Shown one piece after another: positions 20,365 to 30,222 of a stretch of DNA of 64,000 nt. Numbering within the stretch: position 1 is the stretch's first letter; each line of letters begins with the position of its first letter. The notes under the pieces are model-generated. The model saw only the letters and a list, made by a program, of their open reading frames with translations, did no database searches and had not been told where the DNA came from. The stretch is taken from assembly GCA_025057905.1 (NCBI GenBank), contig JANWUX010000002.1, positions 62,001 to 126,000 of the forward strand, in the 5' to 3' direction. Source of the DNA: Patescibacteria group bacterium. Its GTDB lineage: Bacteria > Patescibacteriota > Microgenomatia > UBA1406 > GWC2-37-13. The position numbers and the translations under genes are program-made.

Positions 20365-20583
20365 ATGAAGGGTAATTCTTACTACAAGCGACTGGGGAAC
20401 AACATCTTAAAATGGCGAAAAATTAGAAACCTTTCTCAACAGGAACTAGCTCTTCTTTCCGACACGGACAGAAGCTATCTAGCTGAGGTCGAGGAAGGCA
20501 AAGCTAATCCTTCAATCAAGTTTCTTAACAAAATTACCCGAGCTCTAAAGGTAAATATAAAAGAATTAATCAAAGATCTTTAA
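20365..20583 (+). CDS. XRE-family helix-turn-helix regulator
   Basis: LGNNILKWRKIRNLSQQELALLSDTDRSYLAEVEEGKANPSIKFLNKITRALKV. Confidence 0.85.
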   Translation: MKGNSYYKRLGNNILKWRKIRNLSQQELALLSDTDRSYLAEVEEGKANPSIKFLNKITRALKVNIKELIKDL

Positions 20584-23500
20584 TCTTCGCAATTATTACT
20601 AAGCCAAAAAACATTATTCCAAAGCCAAGAAACTGGAGGTACTGAGGCAGGAAGACAATAGCAATAGTGACTTCCGAAGCTTGATTCTTAGTTTTTTCGA
20701 AGAGAGATCGTTCAATTCTCCAACCATTGGCCCAGTTATTGACAATTAAATGCGATTGTATCTCCCTTCCAAATAAAAAGGGGAAGAGTTTTTTTGCGAA
20801 ACAAGTCTTTTTTTGGTTCGAACAGGCAAGAAGGTAAGCTTTCCAATTTTTTTCAAAGGCCTGATCCAGAAATATGATTGGTTCTTGATTCTTGATGGCA
20901 TCAAATTTTAGCTCATAGAGAAAAGGAAATATTTTTTTGCTTTGATACTTTGACGCAGGAGAGGTTTCAGTAAAGTCATTGGATTTTCTTGCCGGATTCT
21001 CCCATCTAATTGATTGTAAAAAATTATAAGGGAAGGGAATAAAGCGAATAGTTCTGATTTGATTTTGAGTGGGGAGATTGCTGGGGGAATAGTTGTTGAT
21101 AATGAGATCATAACCACCAGATTGGTAAAAGGGAGGTAGCAGGAAGAAATCAAAGGAAAAATCTTTGTTTTTTGAGAGTCTTTCTTCTATATTACAAATT
21201 CCAGAGACTTTGTCTTCCAGGCAGATTTTTAAGGGCAAGCCCGAAACATTTCTTGACTCTATCGCCAATAGATAACCTATGTTTTGAGAAATTTCTGAGA
21301 GGTCAATTCGATCACAAATTGCGCCATCAACGGCCTGGTATTCTAAAATACTCTGGTACTGGAGAGGGATTATGTTCTTTTTTATACTCTTTGCTTTTCC
21401 AAGGGTACAATCGTTAATCTGATCTCCGATTTTTCCCCAGGTGATTGGAATCGAAGTTTGAGGAAATTTACCTTCCAAAATGATTTCATCGGTAGTTTGA
21501 TTAAACTTGGGGATCACTGGAGTAAACCTTTCTTCTTGTACCCTCTCATAGAGTTTGAAGGTTAAATTTTTTATCAAAAGTTCTTTAATCTCCTTGGCTT
21601 TTCGAGTATCGTAGGAAAATCGGAGTTGGTATTGTGAAAATTTCTCATCAGAAAAAGGGAAGAGTATTTTAACCTCAGAGGAGAGAGAGGGATTGGGTTT
21701 TTTTCTAACAAGACATCTCCCTTTTTTTTCTCTATCAACTAAGCAGACTTCGTTTTCTCCTTTATTTTCGCTTTCATAATTAAAAGAGATTTCTAACAGT
21801 CCTTCTTCTTTTGTGTCAATGATCATTTCAAGAGGTATTTCAAGACAAACTTGAGCTTGTTGACCGAAAAGTTTAAAGGATGACTCATTCTTTTCGAAGC
21901 CAAATATCTGGCTTTTGGCTGGTGGTGAACAAAGAAATGGAGAGATTGAAGAAGAGAATTCTTTTTGCTTGACAGGTTTTTCTCTACCAGAAAAAAAACT
22001 GGCTAGATTATTTTTACTGGGAAAAACCACTCCTTCTCCCAAGAGTGTCATTCTTTCTGATAGATTCTTTGGAATTGAGAAAGTTTTTTCATTAAGAGAG
22101 AAGTAATGAGTGTTTTCACTCTTCGTAATGAATCTCCTTGAGTAGAAACGATCGGTTTTTATGTAAGGCAGAAGATATTTAAGCTCAATGATAACCTCAT
22201 TACCGGCCCTTCCTGCGTAAACTTCAGTGTAAATCTCTTTTTCAGTGCTATTTAAGGGGGGAATTTTAATATCACCATTTCTTGGGAAGAGTTCCGTTGG
22301 AATTCGAATAAAATAACGATCCTTATCTACAGAGACTATTTTTTGATTAATTTTTTCTTCATTATTAAGAAGATCTCTTCCAAGAAAAATCACATCGGGG
22401 CCGTCAAAAAGATTTTTTGAGGTCTTTTCTTTACTTACGTAGTTGCCATAGTCTAAGTAAGCCTGATCGAGATAGTTCCATCGATAAGTTGGTTCAATAA
22501 TCTTGTACCTATGGATCAGTTCTAGGGGCTTTTTTTGTTGATTGGGCAGATATTCATAAACCGAAATCTTTTCTCCAAAATTCTTAACTAGTTTTATTGT
22601 CTCTAACTGAGAAAGAAGTTGTTTTATTTCTCGATAGAAGAGTTTTTTTGACTGATGACCTTCACCGGGGACGATAACGTGTTCATCAAGAAGAATATAG
22701 CCAATGTTATATTTTTGGAGAAGTTTTTCAAAAAGAGGTTTATTTTGAGAGTAGATAGCATAAAAAAATTCCCTAAACGACTGCTCGTTGTATGGATACC
22801 AACGATTAAACTCTGGATTTATAAGAGACTGCTTTATACCAAACCAAATAAACCCCGCTCCTTGGTAAACTTGTTGATAATTTTTGAGATCCCAACGATA
22901 AATGCTCCAACCGTGTCGATCATTGATCGGTAAACCAAGAATCCTTTTTTCTTTTTGATTTTCTAACCATTTAAAAAGCAAAAAATAATCATCAGGGATT
23001 CTCACGCGCATCATAGGGCTTATAAAATTTCCAATAAAAGCTGGAGAAATTAAGATAAAAATTAAGGTAGTGAGTAAAAAAAAGTAATTGCCGACTAAAA
23101 ACTTTTTTTGTTCTTCTTCTTTGATTAGCTTTAATTTCCCAAATTGACTAAATAAAAAATAGTTAAAAAAACCGAAGAAAAGGGAAAAATAAAAAATAAC
23201 TGAAAGAGAAAATTTTGTGAAGGGAAAACGAAAAACTTCTCTAAAAAGTGGAAATTTATCCCTTAAATAATCAGTCAACTCAGAAATGAATTTAATATCT
23301 GAAAGAAGAAAAAAACTAGAAAGAGCTATTCCGGGCAAAAAACTTACAAAAGCATTATTCTTCTTTATGATTGAAAAAATTATCCCTAGAAGACTGAAAA
23401 AGGATAAAGAATAACCAATAATAACAATGTTTCTGTTTTCGAGGTGATTCTTCCAATTTTCAAGAAGAAGTTTAATTTTTTCTTCATTTGTTGTCACGTA

Positions 23501-24382
23501 CCAATTAAAGAGGAAATTTTTAAAAACCAAAAAATTACCTAAGTTACCATATTTTTTGTTGTGATAGAAAAACTCCTCGCTTCCTAATCGATGAGTTTTT
23601 GATGTGATTAAGTCTTGGTGATAATTTGAAGCGTAGTAGAAATTTGGAATCAACCAATAAAGATTTATAAGTAAAGTAAGAAAAATAATAATAATGCTTC
23701 TCTTTAGATATTCAAGGCTTCCACTCAGTAAAGAGTATCCAATTAAAAAAAACAAAAAACTTATGAAAAAAACATACCAAAGTGTTGCTGTGTGTGCGGA
23801 AGCAGAATTCAAAAAAATAAACAGGGAAAAAAAGAATAAACTTTTGTGATCTTTTTCGTTTAAGAATTTGAGAGAGAGAAAATAAAGAAATCCCAAGAGA
23901 CCAAATTTTGTCGCAAACATTTCCAGGGGAACAATAAAGTTTTGAACTGTACCGAGGTTTAAAAGGTAAAACAGACTACCCAGAAATGCCGAGATTTTTT
24001 TTATTAAAGTACTAGAATCAGAATTCTTTTGTTTGAAAAGGTAAATTAAAAGTAGATAAATCCCAATTGGTCCTATGATTATCATTAAAAAAAAGTAAAA
24101 ATAGCGAATTAAATTAATTGGTAAAAATAAAGAGATTAACCAGAGTAAGATAACTCTTGGTATCTCTCCGGCATGACTTTGGGATGGGGGAGCTCCTAGT
24201 CCTTGATGTTCTTGCCAAAAAAGAGTAATTCGTTGAAGATACAATGAGAAATTGAACTCTGGATGAAGAGTATCCCATCCTGAAAGAAAGGTATTAGAGG
24301 CGTAGTTTTGTGAGCATAAAAAAATTCCAACAGCGATGAGTGAAATTAAGAAAGGATCGAGTCTTTTTTTTAGTGAGTTCAT
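20570..24382 (-). CDS. Very large (1270 aa) polytopic membrane protein, GT-C/YfhO-like
   Basis: N-terminal half many TM segments, C-terminal large extracytoplasmic region plus terminal TM. Confidence 0.55.
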   Translation of the reverse strand: MNSLKKRLDPFLISLIAVGIFLCSQNYASNTFLSGWDTLHPEFNFSLYLQRITLFWQEHQGLGAPPSQSHAGEIPRVILLWLISLFLPINLIRYFYFFLMIIIGPIGIYLLLIYLFKQKNSDSSTLIKKISAFLGSLFYLLNLGTVQNFIVPLEMFATKFGLLGFLYFLSLKFLNEKDHKSLFFFSLFIFLNSASAHTATLWYVFFISFLFFLIGYSLLSGSLEYLKRSIIIIFLTLLINLYWLIPNFYYASNYHQDLITSKTHRLGSEEFFYHNKKYGNLGNFLVFKNFLFNWYVTTNEEKIKLLLENWKNHLENRNIVIIGYSLSFFSLLGIIFSIIKKNNAFVSFLPGIALSSFFLLSDIKFISELTDYLRDKFPLFREVFRFPFTKFSLSVIFYFSLFFGFFNYFLFSQFGKLKLIKEEEQKKFLVGNYFFLLTTLIFILISPAFIGNFISPMMRVRIPDDYFLLFKWLENQKEKRILGLPINDRHGWSIYRWDLKNYQQVYQGAGFIWFGIKQSLINPEFNRWYPYNEQSFREFFYAIYSQNKPLFEKLLQKYNIGYILLDEHVIVPGEGHQSKKLFYREIKQLLSQLETIKLVKNFGEKISVYEYLPNQQKKPLELIHRYKIIEPTYRWNYLDQAYLDYGNYVSKEKTSKNLFDGPDVIFLGRDLLNNEEKINQKIVSVDKDRYFIRIPTELFPRNGDIKIPPLNSTEKEIYTEVYAGRAGNEVIIELKYLLPYIKTDRFYSRRFITKSENTHYFSLNEKTFSIPKNLSERMTLLGEGVVFPSKNNLASFFSGREKPVKQKEFSSSISPFLCSPPAKSQIFGFEKNESSFKLFGQQAQVCLEIPLEMIIDTKEEGLLEISFNYESENKGENEVCLVDREKKGRCLVRKKPNPSLSSEVKILFPFSDEKFSQYQLRFSYDTRKAKEIKELLIKNLTFKLYERVQEERFTPVIPKFNQTTDEIILEGKFPQTSIPITWGKIGDQINDCTLGKAKSIKKNIIPLQYQSILEYQAVDGAICDRIDLSEISQNIGYLLAIESRNVSGLPLKICLEDKVSGICNIEERLSKNKDFSFDFFLLPPFYQSGGYDLIINNYSPSNLPTQNQIRTIRFIPFPYNFLQSIRWENPARKSNDFTETSPASKYQSKKIFPFLYELKFDAIKNQEPIIFLDQAFEKNWKAYLLACSNQKKTCFAKKLFPFLFGREIQSHLIVNNWANGWRIERSLFEKTKNQASEVTIAIVFLPQYLQFLGFGIMFFGLVIIAKIKDL

Positions 24383-24400
24383 TAATTAGAATTATAGTGA

Positions 24401-26128
24401 ATGAAATTGTTGAGAAAACAAGATGGCATAAATCCATATTTATTTTTACTTTTTTTTCTCGCTTTATTTCACTTTTTCGGCAATCTTACTTGGATTTTTT
24501 TAAATGAAAATCCTCTAGATTTTGATCCCCTTGGTCACACTTTACTTGTTCTTAATATGTTTGAATATCTAAAAGATAATTTTTACGATTTTAATCTTGG
24601 CGAATTTATGAGAATTTCTCCTGCTTATCCAAATTTTTCTCATTTGTCGACTCTCCCATTAGTTTTCTTTTTTGGTAATCATTGGAAGATAGTTCAATTC
24701 TCAGGAACAATCTTTTTTATTCTTTCAATTTTGGCCATATTTTTCTATGTTCGGGAAATCTCGGAAAGTAATAAATTATCCTTCTTTACAGTCTTTTTTT
24801 ACAGTTTTTTTATCTCTATTCTTCGATATTCTAGATTATTTACCCTCGATATTCCGTTGATCACACTGATTTTTCTTACGCTTTTTTTTTGGGAGAGATT
24901 TAAAAAGAAGGGGAATTTGGCACTTTTATACCTCGGTTTTTTTTCTGCCGGTTTAGCTCAACTCACTAAGTGGCACGCTGTGATATTCTTGTTTATTCCT
25001 TTCGTTTTTATTGTGATTTTTTTTATAAGGAATAACCCAAGATTAAATTTAAAGATCTCGTTGAGCAAACTTCTTCTAGGAGGAATGATCTTTTTTATTT
25101 TGGCTTTTCCCTGGTATTTTTATAATTTTTCTAGTTTTATAAGATTAGGAACGATAAATTATGCTGGAGAACCAGATGATCCTCAAAGACTTTTGAGTTT
25201 TGAGAATTTATTTTTTTACTTGAGATTAATCGCTTTGTATCAAACCCATTTTCTCGTTTTTATTTTTTTTGTAATCTCTTTGTTTATTATTCCTTACAAA
25301 AAAAAGGACTATCTAAAGATTCCCATTTTGAGTTTTCTTTTTTGTTATTTTTTCTTCACTTTTTTCGTTGTTAACAAAAATATTCGGGTGATCTTCCCTA
25401 TGATGCCCCTCATTGCTTTGATTCTTGCTGAGGGATTTTGTATTCTCTTAAAGAAAAATGCTTTTATTGCTTCTGTAATTAGTTTTTTTATTGTTTTTGC
25501 CTATTTTATTCTTTCTTTTGGCTTTCCGATTGAACCTAATTTTAAGTATGTCCTCAGGCTGCCTTTTGGTTCTTCCAAGGAAGATTTTGAACATAACATC
25601 GGGCAATTGGAGTTAATCTATCTTCACACTTATCCGATTAATTTGCTCTACGATCGTAATAAAATCGATTACAGGGAGATAAATGACAAACTATTTTCTC
25701 TGAAAAAAACGATTGATTCTCCCCTTCGAGTGCTTGTTGGCCTTCATCTTTTGAATTTTTACAAAGATCATTTAATAATAGATCTTTACATGAAATATTC
25801 TTCCGATATTTCCTTTGCAAATAGAATACTCTATGATGAAAGATACAGAAAAATAGAACTTCTTGGAATTGATTATCTTAGGGGAGAGAGCGAAAAGGCT
25901 TATTTCGAGAAACTGAAGGATGTTGATGTCATAATTACTGCTCAGAATAATCCAATCCAGAAAGAGAGAACAATAGACGTTCTTTATGGACCAGTTAAAA
26001 TTCTGCAAAGATATCTCAAAGAGAATCAAGACCCTCGATTTATTTTATTTGATTCTGTTTCCCTAGGTGGCCATGATTCTATTTTGTTTTTTGGAAATAA
26101 ATCCTCTCTTTATATTGAGACAAAGTAG
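24401..26128 (+). CDS. GT39/RgtA-like membrane glycosyltransferase
   Basis: LDFDPLGHTLLVLNMFEYLKD and polytopic architecture. Confidence 0.65.
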   Translation: MKLLRKQDGINPYLFLLFFLALFHFFGNLTWIFLNENPLDFDPLGHTLLVLNMFEYLKDNFYDFNLGEFMRISPAYPNFSHLSTLPLVFFFGNHWKIVQFSGTIFFILSILAIFFYVREISESNKLSFFTVFFYSFFISILRYSRLFTLDIPLITLIFLTLFFWERFKKKGNLALLYLGFFSAGLAQLTKWHAVIFLFIPFVFIVIFFIRNNPRLNLKISLSKLLLGGMIFFILAFPWYFYNFSSFIRLGTINYAGEPDDPQRLLSFENLFFYLRLIALYQTHFLVFIFFVISLFIIPYKKKDYLKIPILSFLFCYFFFTFFVVNKNIRVIFPMMPLIALILAEGFCILLKKNAFIASVISFFIVFAYFILSFGFPIEPNFKYVLRLPFGSSKEDFEHNIGQLELIYLHTYPINLLYDRNKIDYREINDKLFSLKKTIDSPLRVLVGLHLLNFYKDHLIIDLYMKYSSDISFANRILYDERYRKIELLGIDYLRGESEKAYFEKLKDVDVIITAQNNPIQKERTIDVLYGPVKILQRYLKENQDPRFILFDSVSLGGHDSILFFGNKSSLYIETK

Positions 26129-26184
26129 ATGGTTCATTTTTTTATTCTTGGTTTTGGGCTTTTGAAATCCTTTCCTATAAGGAT

Positions 26185-27963
26185 TCAGCGTTGGTTTTTT
26201 ATAACTTCTACAAATTTTTCTCCGTCCCAGTACCTTGCTTTTACTCTTAGATCAGGTTGCTCTTTTGCTCTTTCTTCTGCAATATATTTGGGTGCATTTT
26301 TATCAACACAAGCATCAAGGAAAACTGAGAAAAGAGTTGCTTGTTCAATTACGGGCTGACCTAGAACAACATGACCATGCCCCCAAGTGTACCATGAGTT
26401 GTTTTCATAGTCTTTACTCATCGTTCCGACGCGGACAAATAAAACGGCTGGTATGTCCAAAGGAGCATACATCCTTGGGGCCATGTTTTGAGGAGGTAAA
26501 CTAAAGTCAAATATTGAATTTCCACTCTGAGCATTGACTTTATCTGGACCAAAAAGGATGACTTTTTTGCCGTCAATAAATGTGAAGTGGATTCCGTTTG
26601 ATTCATCAAAGAAGATTCCTTTTTTTAGTGGCCAAGCCTCAAAGAACCACTCTAGAGCTAGTTGGCCTCCGAGGGTTTTAGGAGAGATAACCCACTGATA
26701 TGGCTCACCGCCATACTTTTGTGCCATCTCATGGGGAGAAAGAGGGTAACCGGGAGGCAGACTATCAATTAGTCTTACAAGTTCTTCATAAGTGATATTT
26801 TGCTTTAATCGATCTATAATATCTAAATCTAAACTTTTATCTTTAGCGAATTTTGCCAGTTCAGCGATGGTTCTTCCCATTAATTTTTTCCACTCACTCA
26901 CACTGGGGTCAAACCAATAAACATTGATATATTGTTGAACGCCATCCTGTTTCCAACCATCTCTAACATGTGGGTTGTCTATAAATTCCTTAACTGCTTG
27001 TCGCCAGGCAATGATGTTCGGTTCAAAATCAACGCAAGGAGTTTTTTCAGGGACGGGAATTATTGTTATTTGTTCGATTGACTCGACTCCTGTTCCTTTT
27101 TCGCCAGTGAAGTAATGAGAATGAGAAGGAAGCCCATCTACTGTCTTTCCTCCTCTTCTGGCAAAGAGAGCTGCAAAATCAAGATTGAGCCTGACATCTG
27201 TGAGTCTGGGTCCCTTATCTGTGTCGAAAACTTTATTAATTTCGTACGCTAATTGTCGTTTGCCATCTTCATCTGGTTCAATTATCTCGTGGTAATTAAG
27301 TTCTTCATTATATCGTACTTTATCAGAGAGAGGAAATGATTCTCCTATCCACCAACCTCTCCAAATTCTCTTTTCAAATTCTCCATCTTTTACTACTTCG
27401 ATTACTCTGATTAAATTTTCGGCAGTTAAATTATTTTTACCTTTACCATCGGGCTTAATAGCTTCTAGAGCTTCTTCATGGGTCACGGGCCAGTTGGGGT
27501 GAAGATGGTCTATCTCAACTATGATTCCCGCCTTTTCTAGGTTTTCTATAACTCTTTTTCTAATTTCTTGTCGTTCTGAAAAAATATTTTTTGAGGAATC
27601 TGATTTATCTGGAGTAGAAACTTGTTTTGGTGTAGGTTCTTGTGTTGGTGTCGGTTTTGGTTCTTGTGTTAGTGTCGGTGTTGGTTCTTGTGTTAGTGTC
27701 GGTCTTGGTTCAGCTTCTTGATATGAAGGGTAGAAAATTTCAATTTTGCCATCATCTCTTTCACAAATAAGAACTTCCCTACCAGAGCCACTTATCTGAG
27801 CTATTTGGCATGAAAATGTTTTTTCTCCCCCTTTTTGTTCTGGGACTTGTGTTTGATTCGAACTCTTATCAGCACCACACCCAGTCAAAGAAATGGATAA
27901 AAGTCCTGTAGCAGCTAATCTTGGAAGAATTTTTAAAAGATCTTTAAAGGCTTCTTTTCTCAT
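26185..27963 (-). CDS. Large lipoprotein with Pro/Thr-rich linker
   Basis: Signal peptide with lipobox SISLTGC; TQEPTPT repeats; otherwise unrecognised domain. Confidence 0.6.
   Translation of the reverse strand: MRKEAFKDLLKILPRLAATGLLSISLTGCGADKSSNQTQVPEQKGGEKTFSCQIAQISGSGREVLICERDDGKIEIFYPSYQEAEPRPTLTQEPTPTLTQEPKPTPTQEPTPKQVSTPDKSDSSKNIFSERQEIRKRVIENLEKAGIIVEIDHLHPNWPVTHEEALEAIKPDGKGKNNLTAENLIRVIEVVKDGEFEKRIWRGWWIGESFPLSDKVRYNEELNYHEIIEPDEDGKRQLAYEINKVFDTDKGPRLTDVRLNLDFAALFARRGGKTVDGLPSHSHYFTGEKGTGVESIEQITIIPVPEKTPCVDFEPNIIAWRQAVKEFIDNPHVRDGWKQDGVQQYINVYWFDPSVSEWKKLMGRTIAELAKFAKDKSLDLDIIDRLKQNITYEELVRLIDSLPPGYPLSPHEMAQKYGGEPYQWVISPKTLGGQLALEWFFEAWPLKKGIFFDESNGIHFTFIDGKKVILFGPDKVNAQSGNSIFDFSLPPQNMAPRMYAPLDIPAVLFVRVGTMSKDYENNSWYTWGHGHVVLGQPVIEQATLFSVFLDACVDKNAPKYIAEERAKEQPDLRVKARYWDGEKFVEVIKNQR
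27629..27716 (-). repeat. Tandem ~24-bp repeat encoding (T/K)PTxTQEP units in the lipoprotein linker
   Basis: Plus strand reads ggttcttgtgttggtgtcggttttggttcttgtgttagtgtcggtgttggttcttgtgttagtgtcggtcttggttc. Confidence 0.8.
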
Positions 27964-28031
27964 AAATTTTATATGGTTTAAATTTATGAAAATTAAAAAA
28001 AACTTATAATAATAACTATAATATCATATTT

Positions 28032-28712
28032 TTAACAATTGTCAATAATTTTTTTTCTTAAATAATATCCAAAAGTCCCGGTCAAGATACTAGAAAGTAG
28101 TATACCTATAGTCATAGCTGGCCCGGCATCAGGAATTTTGGTGACTGGCGCTGTTACCAGTTTTTCAAGGCACAGATGAGAAGTATCATCATCATAGGCG
28201 TTAGCTGAAGTAGCCTTGACAAAGTTAGTGACACATAAAACTCCTTTATCAACTGGAAGAGATAATTGAGGGACAATTTTTGTTTTAAGATAGAAAATTT
28301 TTTCTTCATTTACATTAAAATCACCGGCGTTCCAGACGATTTCGCGTGTCTTTTGGTTATAACTCCCGGGAAAAGTTAAAGGCTCAAGGAAAGGGGGTAA
28401 GGTATCGCGAACTTCCATCCCGACTAATCGGGTAGAGGAAACGTTTTTAATTTTTATTCTAAAGAAAACAACTTGATCTGGTTTAAATCGAGGATCGGAA
28501 ACGGTTAGATTGTCAACATATTTATAGCTTCTGGGATCGTCTGAGGTTCCAGGCCAGCCGACGGTCTTGTCAACAATAATTGCATAAGCAGGTCCAGGCT
28601 GACCATATTGACCATAGGAGGCATTTAATCTTCTGGGAAGAACTAAAATTCCAAAGAACAGAATCAAGATGGCGACGGAAAATAATTTTTTTTTCATATA
28701 TTCATTTATCAA
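28032..28712 (-). CDS. Surface protein with DUF11-like domain and C-terminal TM anchor
   Basis: N-terminal signal; VVFFRIKIKNVSSTRLVGMEVRDTLPPFLEPL; C-terminal KIPDAGPAMTIGILLSSILTGTFGYYLRKK. Confidence 0.6.
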   Translation of the reverse strand: MINEYMKKKLFSVAILILFFGILVLPRRLNASYGQYGQPGPAYAIIVDKTVGWPGTSDDPRSYKYVDNLTVSDPRFKPDQVVFFRIKIKNVSSTRLVGMEVRDTLPPFLEPLTFPGSYNQKTREIVWNAGDFNVNEEKIFYLKTKIVPQLSLPVDKGVLCVTNFVKATSANAYDDDTSHLCLEKLVTAPVTKIPDAGPAMTIGILLSSILTGTFGYYLRKKIIDNC

Positions 28713-28820
28713 CTTTGCGTAGTATTATACTATAAGAAATTAGAAAAGTCAACTATAGGATTAGGAAACTCAATTGTTCGTCATTGTTTACTGACTTTTT
28801 GATAAAATCTTCTTGTTCTG

Positions 28821-29381
28821 ATGAAACTCGATGCCCGTCAGCTTCGCCGATTAGAAGAAGAGCGAGCGAGGGGGGTAATGAGAGAAATAACCCGCCTGCC
28901 AATCTTTTTTATTCTCGAAGACATCTTCGATACCTATAATATTGGTGGCCTGTTTCGTCTTGCGGATGCTTTGGCAGTGTCAAAGATATACTTAGTGGGG
29001 GAAACGGAAACACCGCCAAACTCCCGGATTAAAAAAGCTTCTGTCGGAACATATAAAGTGGTCCCATGGGAGTATCAGGAAACAACCGAAAAAGCGATAA
29101 GAACGATAAGAGACAATTTTCAGTTTTCTTCTTCTAGTCTTCAACTTGTTGCTGTCGAGCAACATCCCAAGGCAGTAGTTTACACCAAAGCTAACTATTC
29201 CCTCCCAATTATCTTGATTTTTGGTAATGAAAGTTTTGGAATTAAACCAGAAACTCTTAAAATGGTCGATATGATTGTCGAGATCCCGATGTTGGGGATT
29301 AATAAATCTCTTAATGTGATTGTGGCCGCCTCGATTGTTTGTTATCATTTAATCAATGAAAAGAATATCTTAAAAGTTTAA
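28821..29381 (+). CDS. SpoU/TrmH-family RNA methyltransferase
   Basis: ILEDIFDTYNIGGLFRLADALAV, ILIFGNESFGIKPETL, VEIPMLGINKSLNVIVAASIVCYHL. Confidence 0.9.
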   Translation: MKLDARQLRRLEEERARGVMREITRLPIFFILEDIFDTYNIGGLFRLADALAVSKIYLVGETETPPNSRIKKASVGTYKVVPWEYQETTEKAIRTIRDNFQFSSSSLQLVAVEQHPKAVVYTKANYSLPIILIFGNESFGIKPETLKMVDMIVEIPMLGINKSLNVIVAASIVCYHLINEKNILKV

Positions 29382-29398
29382 GTTGGCTCCATAAGAGA

Positions 29399-29788
29399 AT
29401 GAAAAAAGAGTTAATTTTAGGATTAGTCTTGGTGGTTATTGTCGGAGCCGTAATTTTCTTTCGCCTAAGTAATAACCAAGAGATAACCCCACAATCAGCC
29501 ACCGTTCAGAAAGAGAAGAAATCATCAGACTATCAAGGACAACCAAAAAAATTTAGCCGGGATGAAGTTGCCAGACACGCCACTAAAGATGACTGTTACC
29601 TGATTATTGAGGGCAAGGTTTATGATGTTACTGCTTACATTGATCGCCATCCGGGTGGGCTGGTGATTGCTAGATACTGCGGAAAAGACGCAACCGAGGC
29701 TTTCAATGCCCGAGGTCTTGAAAGAGAGCCTCACTCACCCCGAGCCAGAAAAATCTTGAAAGATTTCTATCTTGGCGATCTGGAGTAA
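29399..29788 (+). CDS. Membrane-anchored cytochrome b5-like heme-binding protein
   Basis: N-terminal TM then FSRDEVARHATKDDCYLIIEGKVYDVTAYIDRHPGGLVIARYCGKDATEAF (HPGG heme motif). Confidence 0.88.
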   Translation: MKKELILGLVLVVIVGAVIFFRLSNNQEITPQSATVQKEKKSSDYQGQPKKFSRDEVARHATKDDCYLIIEGKVYDVTAYIDRHPGGLVIARYCGKDATEAFNARGLEREPHSPRARKILKDFYLGDLE

Positions 29789-29796
29789 TTTTTTTT

Positions 29797-30051
29797 ATGC
29801 TTGATATGGTCTATCAATGGGCAAGAAAAATTCACCGATGGTTTATGTTCGTGACTATATTTTTAGGCGCGATAATGTCGATTACCGGCCAAGTGATGGA
29901 GGGAAATCTAAAGATATTCACTGACGCTTAGGCAAGAGTTCTTCATCGAAACACCGGGACTCTCTTCAGTTTATCTCTTTTAGTGATGACGATTACTGGC
30001 CTGATAATGTATTTCTATCCACTTTGGGTAAAGATGAGAGCTAAAAAATAA
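29797..30051 (+). pseudogene. Small membrane protein (cytochrome-b-like?) interrupted by one in-frame TAG
   Basis: MLDMVYQWARKIHRWFMFVTIFLGAIMSITGQVMEGNLKIFTDA*ARVLHRNTGTLFSLSLLVMTITGLIMYFYPLWVKMRAKK; TAG at 29929-29931. Confidence 0.55.
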
Positions 30052-30187
30052 TTTCTGTTGAAATTAGTTAGTCAATTTCTTTTCTATCCTACAGGATTTT
30101 TTTCAATTTTTGTTAAAAAATTCTTTTTTTTATTTTAGTTGTATAAAAAGGCCTAAATTAAATTAATGATCTTATTAAAAATACCTC

Positions 30188-30216
30188 TTGACAAAATTTA
30201 TAGGATATGTTATGGT
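30188..30216 (+). promoter_or_regulatory. Strong sigma70-type promoter with extended -10
   Basis: TTGACA (30188-30193), 17-nt spacer, TGn-TATGGT (30208-30216). Confidence 0.75.
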
Positions 30217-30222
30217 GAAGTT

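Noticed and set aside
20365-20583. XRE regulator as a restriction-modification controller or toxin-antitoxin partner
   Set aside because: Neighbours are ychF and a membrane protein; no methylase, nuclease or toxin gene is adjacent.
28992-29348. 118-aa minus-strand ORF opposite the SpoU methylase
   Set aside because: Composition looks like an antisense shadow; the + strand protein has clear family motifs.
29797-30051. Genome-wide stop-codon reassignment (UAG or UGA recoding)
   Set aside because: TAG and TGA both end well-supported genes in this window (e.g. TAG at 12508-12510 and 26126-26128; TGA ends galT), so single interruptions are better explained as mutations or errors.
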